Part shown: piece by piece, positions 26,301 through 41,300 of the stretch
Position numbering within the stretch: position 1 is the first letter of the stretch
Layout of the letters: every line of letters starts with the position of its first letter
Assembly: GCA_000499405.2 (NCBI GenBank)
Contig: HG738139.1
Location: forward strand, 2,274,976-2,338,975
Length of the DNA: 64,000 nt
Origin: Onchocerca volvulus
Taxonomy: Eukaryota > Nematoda > Chromadorea > Rhabditida > Onchocercidae
Direction of reading: 5' to 3'
Translations under genes and position numbers: made by a program
Notes under the pieces: model-generated
Told to the model about the DNA's origin: nothing
Databases searched by the model: none
The model's input: only the letters and a program-made list of their open reading frames with translations

Positions 26301-29300
26301 TAGAAAGAAAAGGGTAGTTTAATTGAACTCACCGTAAATTCTTCATCAATTGAATGAATATATATGGCGCTGAATTTGATGTTATTCGATACCGCCTGTT
26401 CCAAATTTGCATTCGGAAATTGCGATAATGTGCTTAAAACACTGGTTGGAATTGCTTGCTCAATCATCTTATGCAGTGGCACAACGATTGATGGTCGAAT
26501 CGGTTCTTTCTTATCTTTTCCTTGAGCTCTTTCTGTTGCTAAACAAAAATTTTTTAATATTTGAGAAAATTATTCTCAAACGAAGGGTACAAATGTCAAA
26601 CAGACGAATTTTTAATAGTATTTCATTGACTACAAAATCTCGAAGAAATAATCTAAGTGACAGATATTGCAATAATAAATTTGAATAAATAGAAAACCAT
26701 TTTATTATATTTAAAGTGCATCTGAAAATTTATTATAATTTGAAAAAAAAAAAAGCAAAATGCATACTCCAAATTGTCGGACTTATTTTACCGCTCCGAA
26801 AATATTCCGAAAGATAAGCATAACGTTGGCTGAATGGTGATTGTGTACCTATTGGACAACTATCTTCTGCAACTCTGCAAAAAATATACTTTTTCAATTA
26901 TAAAATCAGATGATTAAAGATCAAAAATAAAAATTGGGATAAATAGAATCAAATTATGTATCTTGCCTTTTCATGTATTTATTTCTGATCATTTTTCCGA
27001 TACTCTCATTTGATTCTTAAATTAACATTTAACTTGCTCGCTTACAACACAAAATCATGTAATCTATTCTTTTCATTTCTTTATTCATACTTTCTCTTTT
27101 TCTCCTACTATCCTTTTATCTATTTTGACTGGAAAATATCTCGCCAAATCCTAAGTATCTTAAGTAAGAATTCAAACAACAAAATTTCAGGACGAAAAAC
27201 TCAGAAGAACTGTATAAAATTCAAAATAAATGCTGGCTGTATAAGTGTAGCATTTTGTCATAATAACAATTATCAAAGCAATGAGTAAGAAGTGATAAAT
27301 TAGCTGCGGATTGTCAGTGATAAATCAGCAAGTCTTTCGAATTCTAGATTAAGATCAATTCACTAAATCAATTTTTGGAATTTTTTGAACAACCAAAAGT
27401 ACATTATTTCTGAAATTTATTACTTGATGAAAGCAGCTGCAACATATTCATACTGTGGAATTAAATTTTTCAATTGACCAGTTTCATCGCTACGTTTAGC
27501 TAAATCATACACAGCACGACAACGAGTGAAACGTAACGGTTGCTTATCAGCATCACAACGGAAGACAGCAATGGACTGCCATAAACATTGATGTGGATAT
27601 TCTACCATCAATTTGGATAGAATCATCTGAAATTTGACTATTTGAATTCATTAATTTAAAAGAAAATATAAGCGATTATTAGCTGAATCAAATAAGAATC
27701 ACGTATGACCAGTAGTATATTCATCGCATTTATTTATTGATTTACGTCCAATGAAAAATTTATTCAAATATCATCGTTTATAATGAATAACAATAATAGT
27801 TTATCATAAAATTTTTGAAAAATGCTTGCTATGCTGCACTGTTTACATTAAAAAAATATATTGGAATAGCGACCAGAACCAATACTTCGACAGTGTTTTC
27901 ACAATATGATGTATCTCGACATTTTGTTTTTCTCCTGAATATTCATTTTGTCAGAAGAAAAAAAAAGCATTACTTACCTTCAAAATTTGAAAGACTTCTT
28001 CATTCGGATGAGTAATACGTGAAATTAACTGAGCAAACGCTGCATAAAATATATAATGATCAAGACACTTGAAACCATCATATATTACTCCATTAATCTG
28101 CAACATTTTACAATCTATAACCATTCAATTCAATAAACAACATTTCTATAATCATAAATATTGAAAATAGAGAAAAAAAAAAAAAAAAAACTAAACCTCT
28201 CTAATATCTTTATCTTCGCTTTTTGAACTTCGTAATGATAACTCTTTTGCATTTATTTTCAATGGTGGTTCCACATTTTCATTTTCAGCCTACAAGATGT
28301 AACAATAAGTACAGATTTTCAAAAAACAAACTTTGTGTGAAATAATTCTCCAGAAAACTAGAAATTACCAATTTCTGTGTATAATCCAACCAGATACTTA
28401 ACATTCTTGGCATAACATGAAACAAATAACTTTTTCCATGCTTCAGCACTCGTCTATAGGCTTTCAAAATCATTATGACATTATGAGCTTCAGCATTCTA
28501 AAAGAGAAAAAAAAATACATGCATAACAGTTAGAAATTCTAGAAGACTGAATTATTTAAAAGTAGAAATTTCGAAAAGAAATTGTTGCAATTAAGAATAC
28601 CGAAGTAATTTCAGGAATGTCCCATTATTTACTCATAAAATTTAAAAATTTGGATAAGAAAATTAGATCATTACAATATGAGATTAAAGAATTCACTTAT
28701 GGATCACTAAGCTATTGGAAAATTGAGACTGAAATAATCAAGACTTTACTTCGTTCTTGCTGTACATATATTTATCCAAGAAGACGGCTACTCGATAAAA
28801 CAAATCTTCAGAGGGTTCAGCAATTAAAGGAAGTGAGGAATAAATTTTATAAAAATCTCCATAGCTACCGGCTCCTGCTCTTAATGAATATTCGGCTAAT
28901 AATAATTGAGCCTGCAAAATTACTGAACAGTAATACTGGCAAACATAATACATGTCATGGTTGCTGTGACGCAGTCAGCGAATAAAGTCATAAATTATAC
29001 CATTCATATTAAGGCCTATTATTTCTTTTCACAAATGAAATCAGCGCCTTTTTTTTTTTTTTTAAGAATGAAATCATCAGCTTTACAAAAAAAAAGATCT
29101 TTTTTCGTATTAACAACAACAGTTGGATATCATTACTTTCAAGCGTAAAAAAAATATTCAAAAAACCTTGATGAAGTCTTCATTTCCATTTTTCAATTTC
29201 GAATATTGCTGCTTACTACAGATATCCTTGTCACATGAGATATTTTTCAGCAACTCTACTTTGTCCAAAAAACGTCTTTTCAATAAATTTGAAAGAATTT

Positions 29301-32300
29301 GTATCGCTTGAACTTGACTTCCCTAAAATATAAAATGTACTGAGAGGACCAAAGATAATAAATTAAAAAATCACAATCACAAATGCTTTTCCTTCCGTCT
29401 CTCCATCAATATAACAAATTTTTCAGCGCTAAGGTAATTGTATTTTTGACACCACACAGATTACACCTGAAAACATTTATGATGATAGTCCTCAAACTCT
29501 CCGTTTCATCCAAAAATAGTATTAAAATGTAAAATTAAATGAAGGATAGATTATGAGAAAACCTTCTGAAAAAGATATCGAGCTTCTTCCATTTCAACTT
29601 CAAATTGGTTAACATTTAATGCTTTCGCATGACTAAGGTATGACCAAGCAACTTGTAGATGCCCATCGTGCCTTGCTAAACGACAACTTTGTAAAAAGAG
29701 ATCACAGATTGAGCCACGTCCAATGTCATTATCCAACAAGCCTAATAAACTTCGACGAACATTCAAGATAGGCTCCAAAACACTAGCACATTGAATTGCT
29801 TTTGCTGCACGTTTCTAAACAATGAAATTTCTGATTTCTCTACAGAAATCAGCAAAAACAATGAAATTTCTGATTTCTCAAAAGAAATCAGCAAAAGAGC
29901 ATTCAAAAATCAACATCCAAATATTTAGGTATATTTAATTTAAAATGTAAGAGAAAATTAGCTGGAATGAAGGTCCAAACAATGAAATCATCTGAATATT
30001 ATTAAAACAATAGATTCACACTTCATGCTATATAAATTATTTATGAATAATTAGGATATCAGAGCTTGTCCCAGGCTATTTATCAAATAGCAGTGCTTCC
30101 TCGCAATCTTTTCAGTGATAAATATAATTTATCATGCTTCGAAATTGTTCAACTATTATTGCTCCTAAACTATCATGAGCTTTGTTTTTAAATCAAAATT
30201 TTTAGTAAAGTTTTTTTTTTTTCTTTTTTTTTTTCTTTTTTCAATATATACCTGCCAAACACTCAAAACTTTGGCCAAATCTTCCACTGTTAAGATTCCA
30301 TTATTTTGTAGTTTCAATGAACTCTTTGCATCTTCTATTTCTGCCAGTACATGCAATCTATAAATTAATAAATGAAATAAATAAAACTATAACAACCATA
30401 AAGTCTTAGAATGTTAAAGGAATAAATAAAAATAGTTTCGATTTCCCAATGTCAAAAATTTAATTTTAATTTAACTTTGAAAAATTTAATTTTAATTTAA
30501 CTTCTGATAAAAACGACTTCTGGCAAGGTAATTGAAATATAAAAAAGAAATCATGGGATTACTGTGTGATATTTTTATAAGCTTGTGTGTAAGTATCTGA
30601 ATCTTCAATGGTCATAGCAGTTAATGCATCTGTCAAACGCATTCGAGCATTAGTTAAACATTCATCCATTAAATCGAATTGCTGATTTCTTAGGCTACAA
30701 ATTACGCTTGCATATGTAGCACCACATGTTGTCGTTTTAGGCTTCTTGTACATTAAATCTGTTAGGTCATCCCAAAGTTGTAACTGCCACATTGCTTCAA
30801 GTTGACATGAATGTAATTCTGTAACATAATCACTTTTACATCCAAGTTACAAGCAAACTTTTATTTTGGAAATCGTTGAATAAAATGATACAGACTTTGA
30901 TACTATTCTTTTGGGATCGATTTATTGATATAAGTTGTAAATTTTCCCGAAAATTCAATTCTTCCAAATGTTTTTCTCTTTCGTATAAAAAATTCCAATG
31001 TTCAAAACATGATATCAGTGTAAGTTAACCCTTTCTATCTTATTAACAGATGAATAAATTGAGTACCTTCTTGAAATTCGACATTTTCCGATTTTCCTAA
31101 TAAATCGGTAATTCCGCTTAGTGCTAATCGTGGTTCATTTAAACGTAACAAACATTTGATATAAGAAGACTGAAACATAAGTTGAATGTATTCAATTATT
31201 ACAATAAATTGTAAATCATTTATAAATTCTAATTTTCATTAAATTGAAGTAATTGGACGCCTCAATAAGAAGAAAACTTCAAATTGAAACTTCTCCAAAA
31301 AAACATATTCTAATCTTTAGAGAAAATCTCTACATGGTTGCAGAAAGCACTTTGAGCTCAAGCATTCCATTGTAAAATATCCCATAGTCAGGATGCCTTC
31401 TTAACCGCATGGCTAATAAGATCAGAAATGTTTTCTGAAAGCATCTAATGATTTCGTAAGATATCTTGTAATCCCATACCATAATAACATTAAGAATATC
31501 GAAATAATATTTTTCTTTCTTCAAATTTTTTAGGGGAATTGAACTGAATTCAGTTTATTCTCTACAGTTGACAAGCAAATTTTCAGTTCTGATTAAATTC
31601 ATAAAAAATTTCAATAAAAATTATATTCACCTCGATATTGGTTGATTTTCCATACAAAGGTAACGCATCCCAGTAATTTCCATCGGCCTTTAATGACAAA
31701 ATTCGATCGTTTACGGTTGGTTCAGTATAGGAACGTATCGTTTCAAAAGCTCCAGCTACACCATCCATGTCACCCAAATCGAAATAAATTTTCTAAAAAA
31801 TCAATTTTTTTTTTCGAAGAAAGAATATAGATAGGAATTCCAAAAACTGATTGTCGGAAAATAAGTTTACACCTCAAGGAAGCTGAACTGCTCTGGTTTG
31901 AATAAAGTTTGACCATTTTCATCATAACCAATTGCATATTGCTCACACCTAAAATTTGAAAACTATAAAATCAAAATTTTGATAATTCAAAAATAATTCA
32001 GCACGGGAATTGTCTGAGAATTTGACAGAATTAGATTATATAATTTTAAGAAAAAAAAAATGTTAAGATATTTCAAATTTTTTAAATAATGATATTAAAT
32101 CAATTAAATGGTACCCAACCATTTCAGTGCTCTCGTCGTGCAATGACACACTCCAGCTGCAGCAACAATCAAACAATTTCCATCACTCCATGTCTGTGTC
32201 GTCACATTTGATAAGATTTCAAGAATACGCTGAAGAGTCTGAAAAAATTTAAAGTTTAGAGAAGAAATCTAGAGTGGTATTTCCGGTGCTTAAATCCTAC

Positions 32301-35300
32301 ATTGTTTTAAAACTATATATCGTAATAAAATCACAAAGTCATGCCTTATTTATTTGGAAATTAGAAAAATAAAAATGGAAATTTATAAAATTTTAAGTGA
32401 AAAAAATCTGCACCCTATCGGCTGGAATTTTTAAAAATCGACGATGATAAGCATAGCGTTCTAGGCAATCAATCACAGCGAAAATCAGATGTGCAGCTGA
32501 TCGAGGCCATCCTCTATCGACGATTGCCCTCTGCAGTACTGCAATTATTTCCATGACAATCTAAATCAAATAAAATTTATCAAAGAAGAATTAGTTTTCT
32601 CAAACTAATTATTAAAAATGGATATTTAGAAGAGAAACTGATTATTTAATTAATAGATAATTTAGCAACAGCGAATAAGTAGCCAAGTGATTTGAAAAGT
32701 AGCAAACAGAGAAAATAATATATGGCATACAGATAGAAAATTTCCAGCTTTTCTTCTATTGTCAGTTTTTATAATATTCCAAATGTTTAAATTTCATTCA
32801 TACTTTAGATTATTATTAACAGAATTTGAATAAATACAAAGAAACAACTTTCAGGGAATTACAGTATAACTTCCACATCTAATTTAAAAAAGTTCCAAAC
32901 CTGAATTACCTCATTCATGCATGTCACATTGTGCTCAATGATACTCTGAAGAATTAATTGTGGTAAGATAAAACTAGCAAAAACAATATCTGCATTCACC
33001 AAGCCTTCTAAAGCACCAAAAAAAATCTTCAACTTTTCATCGAGTATCTATAATTATCGGAATCAATAATCCTCTTTGATGACAGACACAGTGATAGTTG
33101 AGGAAAAAATGCCAGAAATATTATTCAAGAAAATATCGTTAAAACAGGCATTAGCTAACTGGAATAATTTTAACCACAGCTAACATCTCGATTAAATCTA
33201 TACAACCACAGACGAGCAAAGATGATTATAAAAAAAATAAGGAAAAAACATGACTTAAGCAAAAGTAAAGATCCAATAAGAGAAAAGAACTATTATTACC
33301 TACCTTGGCAGCTGTTATTTTGTACCAGAGATTCAACCAGCTTCTGAAATCTTCCACTTGTTCACATTCTATTATTGGTCTGAAAAAATAATCAACGTTT
33401 GAAAATAAAACTATATTGATTCAAATTCAGGATTTTCAACAAAGAGTTATTATGAAGTTTCATCACAACTTCTATGTATGATATACCATAAAATTAAACA
33501 GCTTTGCATCATAAACAAATACCTTTTTGAAGGAAGTTGTTGAAGAGGCTTATGCAGTATAAAACTTGATTTTCTAAGCATCGCCAATGAATTTTGACAT
33601 TGCTCGCTTAACAAATCCCACAAATGCGAATTCACTGATCCATGTCTTCCAAGAAGTTCTTGTAAAACAGTTTGTATACTATACGAACATTCAACTTGCA
33701 TGCTAGCATCCAGCACTCCCGAAAAAGCTACCGCGGCTCGTTCCAAAAGTTCAATATAAAACTGAAAGATAGAAATTATCATTTAAGAATATATAAATAA
33801 TTATGCAATAATATAGTCAACATGTTGCTAATCTTATACAACAAATACAACATAACTTACTTCATAAAATAGGGTAAAATCTGCTGGAACTATGTAAACA
33901 AAAGCAGCAAGAACAATAGATCAAGTTGTATAAGTCAAATTTAAATTTTAAAAAAATGAGTGGAAAAAGTTGGAGCAAGCATAATATGAAGTTAAATAAA
34001 TCATCTATAAATTCAAGCATGTTAGTATTCGCTTTATTGTTAACGATTTTTTGAATCCACAGACACTTTTAATACCTTTTCTCCAGAATCAACAAATACA
34101 AATCGGACATTATGATGATCACCATTTATGTTACGTGCTAGCGATAAACCAATACGACCTGGATCAATAGCACCCAAAGAACCAAGTGCTAAAGAAGCTA
34201 AGTAACGACATTCCACTAACGAACTTTTTCGTATGATTTGCAGTAATGACGGAACCTGAAATTGAGAAAATCTCTGAATTTAAAATTTTCGAAATAAAAT
34301 TATTAAACTGAATAAACATTAGCCTGACTTAGGAATTTCCACAACTATGAACATATGATGTTCAAAGTTATATTAAGCTACAATACCGTCATGTAACTCA
34401 GGAATTTATAGAAAAGCGTAGGTGATAAAATAACAAACCAATTCTGCAGCGACGCTATCAAAAGAGCTATCTAGCAATTCACCGCATTTATTAAGCATAT
34501 TTAATAATTTATGCAATACCACTTCACCGACTTCTTCATAACTTTCTTTCAACAAAGAAGCGCATGCATGAAAAACCTGAAAGAAACAAGAAATTGGAAA
34601 TGAACTGTAGCAGATGAAAATAGAAAATGAATTTTTTTTTGTCCCAAGTTGATCAAGAAATGAACCTATTTTCGCAGATCATCACTTTCCATTTATGAAA
34701 CTTGGTTCTTTACAAATATCACCATCAGTGATCATCAGCCGATAAAACAAATAGAAATTATACCGATTCCGGAGACGATTTCCCAAGTTCTGGAGAAAGA
34801 TATTCATTTATTGAAATCTTCGGATTGTTCCAAAAAACCAAAGCAGTACGTTCGAAATCTTCACTGAAAAATTAAGCAACGTTCAGAAACAGAAAGATCA
34901 ATAAGAACTGTTGGTAACAGAAAATTCATATATGCGTAAAAAATAAAAATTTTAAAATTTTGATTTAGTTAAAATTTACTTCGACGTAAAGTCCAACTGT
35001 CTTTCGTCGAAAATATATCTTAATAGCTCCCGAGCTTGTTCGTATTGCAACAACGGAACAATTGAAACCAGTGTTTGCGGCAAAAGTTTAACCAAAATCT
35101 AAAATTTATTTAACAATAAATGTAGAAAATTTGAAGTAAATCATACAATTATTTAAAGAAATTTAATCGGTATTAGAAACCATACTAGAACTATAATAAA
35201 GATAGGGCATACTGCTATCATCTTTATACATTAGTCTATGAAGTTTAAAAAATGCGAAGTCTCGACAACTTAACTAGCCATCTTATTTTCCATTAATGAA

Positions 35301-38300
35301 AACCATCTTGCTATAAGTTGATGTTTGATTAATGATTGTTTTCCAAAAAAAAGGAAAAAAAATTGATGGTTGTCTGGTTACAACTGTATCACAGAATTAT
35401 ATAGACATCAGTAGATCATTCGACAAAGATGCATTTTTCCTTAAGCAAGACCAGTTCTCTATTTATTCTTAATACTTATCACATATGAAATGATCAACGA
35501 AAAATTACCTCATCTGACAAAGTTTTCAAATAAACTTTCCACATTTCAATGACAGCAGTGCCTAATGGTGTAAAAGCACGCAAAACAATTAACATTTTAT
35601 CAGCCGTCTGAAATTTAAAATTTGCATTATCACTTTACATTTACAAGTAAAAACCCAAAAAATTTCGCTTTACTCCTAGATTTTGTCTATGAATTTGAAA
35701 TTTGATTCAAAATCCCTTTATAAATTTATATTAGTTCCAAATTCTGGTCTATTCATAAACTGTTGATCATTTACAAATTTTAAAATTAATGAAAAACTTA
35801 AATGAAATAAATCACTTAGAGAATTCTGGAATTATAAATCGGTTGCGTAAATGGATTAAAAAACTAACTCTATCAAGGAAATCAGTGCCATCTCTTTTAA
35901 TCATTGCCATCATTTTACATAGGCTTGATACTAATATCAGTCGTTTATCATAGAAACGATCATCATTAGCAGCTTGTCGAAAATGCAATAAAATTCCCAA
36001 ATAGCTGTAAAATGTGAACTCAAATCATGGGATACAATATGCAGATTTCATAATTATTTTCGAAAACGATATCATTTGATTACTGTTATATGTTATCGGG
36101 TTAGTCAAACACTAAAAAAAAAAACTATTCAAACATATCGCTTTCCTTTTCTGTTAACCAGTTCTTTTCAAATTCTCTTCACCTACTGAAAATACTATTT
36201 GTAATGGACAAAAATTAAAACACTAATATCTAATAGTAACCTTGAATATTTGTGAGAATGACAATTATTAATAATAAGTTAAGGAAAAGATAATAAAAGT
36301 GTAAAATGAAACCTTTCTCTTATGAAGGTGGTAAAACTGAATGGGTAATTTCGACCATAGGTTAATTTATGCAAATTCTTAATATGCATCATTGCTTTCT
36401 CTTCATGAAAGCATAAATGTTGCAGCAAACAAACAGTACATTCATAAGCTTTTTTTGAAACTAATGTTGACTAAAACAAAATGAAAGTCAATATTTTTAG
36501 AAAAAAAAATTTTTGTGAAAATTAAATTTTCAGGTGGAACTATCTTAAAAAGAAATAGAAGTTCTTCTGTCTGATATGATTAAAATGAAAGAATAAATTA
36601 ATGATAATCTCAATTACAGTTCTATTTAGAAAAAATAAATTACGATATTGTGTTATAAATATCGAAATTGCTCGGAGCACAAAAACATAAACTTTTTGAT
36701 ATTTACAATATTGGTTTCTTAATCATCCACCTCAGTTTATCCTCTCATCAGATGATCTTGATTCAGATCGCCTCATCCCATAAATGGTAAAGTTCACTTG
36801 CTTCATTTGCATAAAGGTCTATTCTTATACATTCACATTTTTTAATTATTCATTCTCCGGCAGTAGGATGCTAGTTTGTGTGGGACGGGATTTTCTTAGT
36901 TAAAGTGATTTCCTTAGGTTCCTAGCTAAATAAAAGGTATATAATATATTCATCAATACATACCCAATTACAACCTCCTTTTGTATATACGCCAATAAAA
37001 TTTAGAGCATCCTGCATAATCTCCGTTGATAAGTCCTTTAAAAGATGTTTGACTAATAATAATGGCAAAGATTCTTCCATCAATATTTCCGGTTGTATTC
37101 GTCGTATTCGTACGATAATATCCAACGCCATTTGCACTTTTTGCCTTTTTGCCATGCAATCGAGCAGAAGAGAAGTAACAAATTCAGGACAAGCATCTCT
37201 CATAAAGCTATAAGGAATAAAAAATGAAAATTAAAAGTTCATTTCAAATTTGATATTATATTTTAAATTTCGAAAATTATTAAAAATTTCACTTAATATA
37301 AAAAATTATTAAAATTGTCACAAATTTCACTCCTTAAATCTTTTTCAAGCATAAATGATCTGGAAAGATTTATCTTAATATTTCATAGTATTTCTTTCAG
37401 ATCTGCCTTGTTTTGATGTAGTTCAGTTGCATGTCAAATGTTTCAGTAGAGACAGCGTCGTTTAATTCAATCTGTTGTGTAACACTAAGAATGCAACAGA
37501 AAATTGTATTAAATTAAAATAAAAGGAAACATTATAAAATATAATCTAATACATCTTATCAGAATATAGTAAAAGTAATCTACCTTTCCATATCATCTTT
37601 CGAGAAATCAAACATCTCAATAATGACATTTAAAGCGTACTCGATATTTCTTTCGAATTTTTTATCAACAAATTGCGAAAAACTATCTGAAAATTTTTGC
37701 ATAGAAGTTGCGATAAAATATGAGTCAGAAAACTATAAAACAAACGAGTTAGCAATATAAGCTAATAAGATTAGAAGCTAGTCAAGAAAATTATGCATTT
37801 AAAACAGGATTTATACAATTAAATTCAATTTGCCGATTAATGAAGATGCCAATACACATTTGTCAATACGAGGCCAATACAAAGATTCATTTTTTCATTT
37901 TTTTTTTAGCGCTGGCATTTTCAAAATAAAAAACGGTACTGTCTTACCTCGTTTCAAAGGCTTTGTTTCTTCAGAATAACCAAAAATTATCCATTTAGCA
38001 AGATTTTCCATTATGTAATTCTTTTTTCGAAGAAACCATCGTCGAAGGTGTAAATGAGGAGCATATTTTTCCATGCGATCCTACAATCTGACTAACTTCT
38101 ATAACGGAAAATTTTCGGAACTCCAAAAACTTTAAATTTTTGATTTTCGAAAAGCATTATTTATTCCAAAATCAAATATAAGAAAAACAATGAAATTAAA
38201 TGTTAATCAGCTAACCTCAATAGCATGCTTGATTTCAGCGACAAGAAATGCACAATCCGGTATAAATGCCATATTCAGAAGCTGATTTAAGCATACCAGA

Positions 38301-41300
38301 AAAACATTGTCATCTTGTGAATTACTGAAAAAATATCGTTTTGAAACATGAAAATCAGGAAAACTAGGTGAATACTGGTGTCTAGTATCGGTAAAAACAC
38401 ATTATGAATAACGAGAATATTGGTAATTAAATTATACTTTTATGGCAAATCTTTTTATACTTTTTTCATCCGATCTGTTTCCTTTTCCTTTCTCTTCTCT
38501 TCATTCCATTATATTTTCAGAACTTCAGCAGCCAAGGAAAGTTAAAGTGATGGAAATGAAGTTTTGGGATCGAAAAAGCGCATGACACAAAAATTAGAAT
38601 AACTTTTTTGTAAATTTTTAGTCAGTTGAGAGCAGCTAATTCATTTACTTTAATTTTTTTGATGTCAATTACTTGATACTACTTACATTAAACAAGACAT
38701 TGCATGTAGTTTGAAATTCCCGAGTGTTTCTGGTAATGTTTGCAAATCGCCAATAATTTTTAGCACTTCATACTGCACATTTTCAAGTTTCAGTTCCATT
38801 ATTGGTTTTAAACACCATCTAAACTATCTTTTGTTGAATTATTCCGCTAAAAAATTTAAAAAAAAAAGAGTTTAAAATGAAGAAAAATTATTTAATATAT
38901 TACAAAAATGTTCGATTTTCATTCAATTTTAAAACAATCTGAGATTGAATTACAACTATTTATCTCATCAGGAATATCCGACTACACAATATAGTGTGTT
39001 GCTCTGGAATGGGATAACTTCATGCTTGAAATAGTCATGTATCATGAAGTCGTAAGCTTGCAACTATAAACTTCAAATTATTCCGTTTGATTCCTGAACA
39101 AGGAGTACAGTATTTCCATTATTCAGTCCAATGTGATTCAATTTTTCCTATGACTGCCCCATTTCATTTATTTTCTTTCTCTCCACCTTAGAAAAGAATT
39201 TTTTTCATGACATAAAACCTATCATTATCCCAGTCCTATTCAAAGCCTCTAAAATAATCACTATTCTTCCAAATCACTACATCATCATCACTTCATAAAT
39301 GATAAGAATCTTGTTTTGTGAATAATTTTTCATTCGCTTGTCAATAACTTGAAAATTTTTATGATAATTCAAGATAATTAAAATTCGAAAACAACGTACT
39401 GAAATTCGGATTGAACATCTTCGTCAGTTTCTTTCATCAAAATCAATGTGCAAAGCATTTCTGCTTCATATCTTTTTAATACTGCGAAAGAAATATGATT
39501 TAGCAAGGAAGCCAACAACTCACAGCAACCTAATTTTGCAGCAGTATTACCATGTACAGCTTTTTTTATAAGTTCAAAAATTTTATCCAATTTGATTTCC
39601 AAATTTCGATTAGCAGTTTCTTTTTGTCGACACATCATGCATATTTCATCATCGGCTAAGCGTTTTCCCATACTGATAAAACATAATGTTCTTGCTACCG
39701 CCTAAAATATTTTTAAAAAGTAATCAGACATAAATATAAAGAGAGAGTAGGACTATTTTCATACTAATTTGAATCACCAGAATTATACGATCATTCAACA
39801 AAACAAATGTCTCTCATTAGTGATAGATGCTATGGATTAAACTTTTAAATAGGGCTACATAACTTCCCGTCAAACTGTTTCATTTTAAATAGTTATTATT
39901 AAGCTGCTAATAACATAAAAATTCATAAAATTACTTTACTTTTAAAACGGCAGGACACAACTCAGTTTTGTCATCATTTTGAAGTGCGTGCATTCCATGA
40001 TAAAGTACATGATTTAGAAGAAATTCTAATGCATTCCTCTCTGCAAGTGATCAAAAATATGCAACAAAGGAAGAAAAATGATTTTAATTATCGCTAAGAA
40101 AAAATTAAATCAATGATCACTAATCTAATGAATCTGAAAAATTTATTGAATTTAACAAATTAGCGAATCAATAAAAGCTGTTAAATAGTTTTGCAAAATG
40201 GTTTTACAGATAGTTTTACAAAAATATTTATACCGATTATAAATAATCGTAATCATCTTATGATGTTACATTATTAACTGAGAAATTCAGTTTTCGACAA
40301 CAGCCATTTGTCGATTATAAATAAAATTTTTTTTATTTAAAAAACAGAAAAGAGAAAATATTTTTTCAAAAGAAGAACCTATTGAAAAAATAAAAGAAGG
40401 AAAATGTTCCACAGCTGTTCTTAGTAATGATATTTCCGTCGATGTTAAAGCTGCGATGTATACCTTGCGACGCCATTCCGGACAAACATTCAAATGCCCC
40501 AATGCTGGAATTGTACTCGATTTGATATCAACTGCTGAAATTCAAATTCCATTATGATTTTAATATCAGGTAATTTAAATTCTAAAAAAAGTCAAAAACT
40601 GAAGATTTATTTTATCTCCTTCTTATTGTTCGAAACTATTTTTGACAGGAATGAAAAAGCTTACACAGATATCGACTACAACGCAACGATAATTTGTGAA
40701 TTTGTGATAAAGCTGGTAACGCTTGATCAAAACATTTTAAATCAGCAACCAGCTCCTGAGAAATACAGGTTTTATTTATGTAATAATTAAAATTTTTTAA
40801 TAACCACAACATATTACAACGATTGATATTAGAGGATGCTTCTAATCCTGTGGCTTTTTTTAGGAATCAATTTAGAATCTGTACCATAGTTTATATGGAA
40901 TTCAATTTCATAATAGTTTAAATGAAACAAAATAAAAATACTACCGTTATTTGAAGCCATGGTAATGATAAAATAACAAGCCAGAAGTCTATTCCAGTTT
41001 CGACATGTTCAGTGAACGCTGAGATGAGCGAAATCAGCGCAGCTAAAACCTCTCTGCCAACATCTGGCATCTTCGAAATATTTTCAATGATCTGAATAAA
41101 ATTAAAATAGAGAAATTATAAATATCCAACCTTTTCTAATATTAACCATTTTCTATCATTTCAATAAACATTATGCGATATTTTATTTAATTTCTCGAAT
41201 CATTTGAAATAAAATTCATTTATTAATAACAGAAAACAATTTGAGCAAAACACGACTTATTCGAATTGTATGTAAATCAAACTATTACCAAAAATTGAAT

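Noticed and set aside
38687..38818. An ATG at 38803 (MELKLENVQYE) with a TTTTTTAG acceptor about 50 bases upstream suggested a separate trans-spliced gene start in the middle of ATR.
   Set aside because: Using the acceptor at 38819 instead joins the exon in phase to the preceding exon (39701-39400), and the upstream exons carry ATR landmarks in the right order, so one gene explains all.
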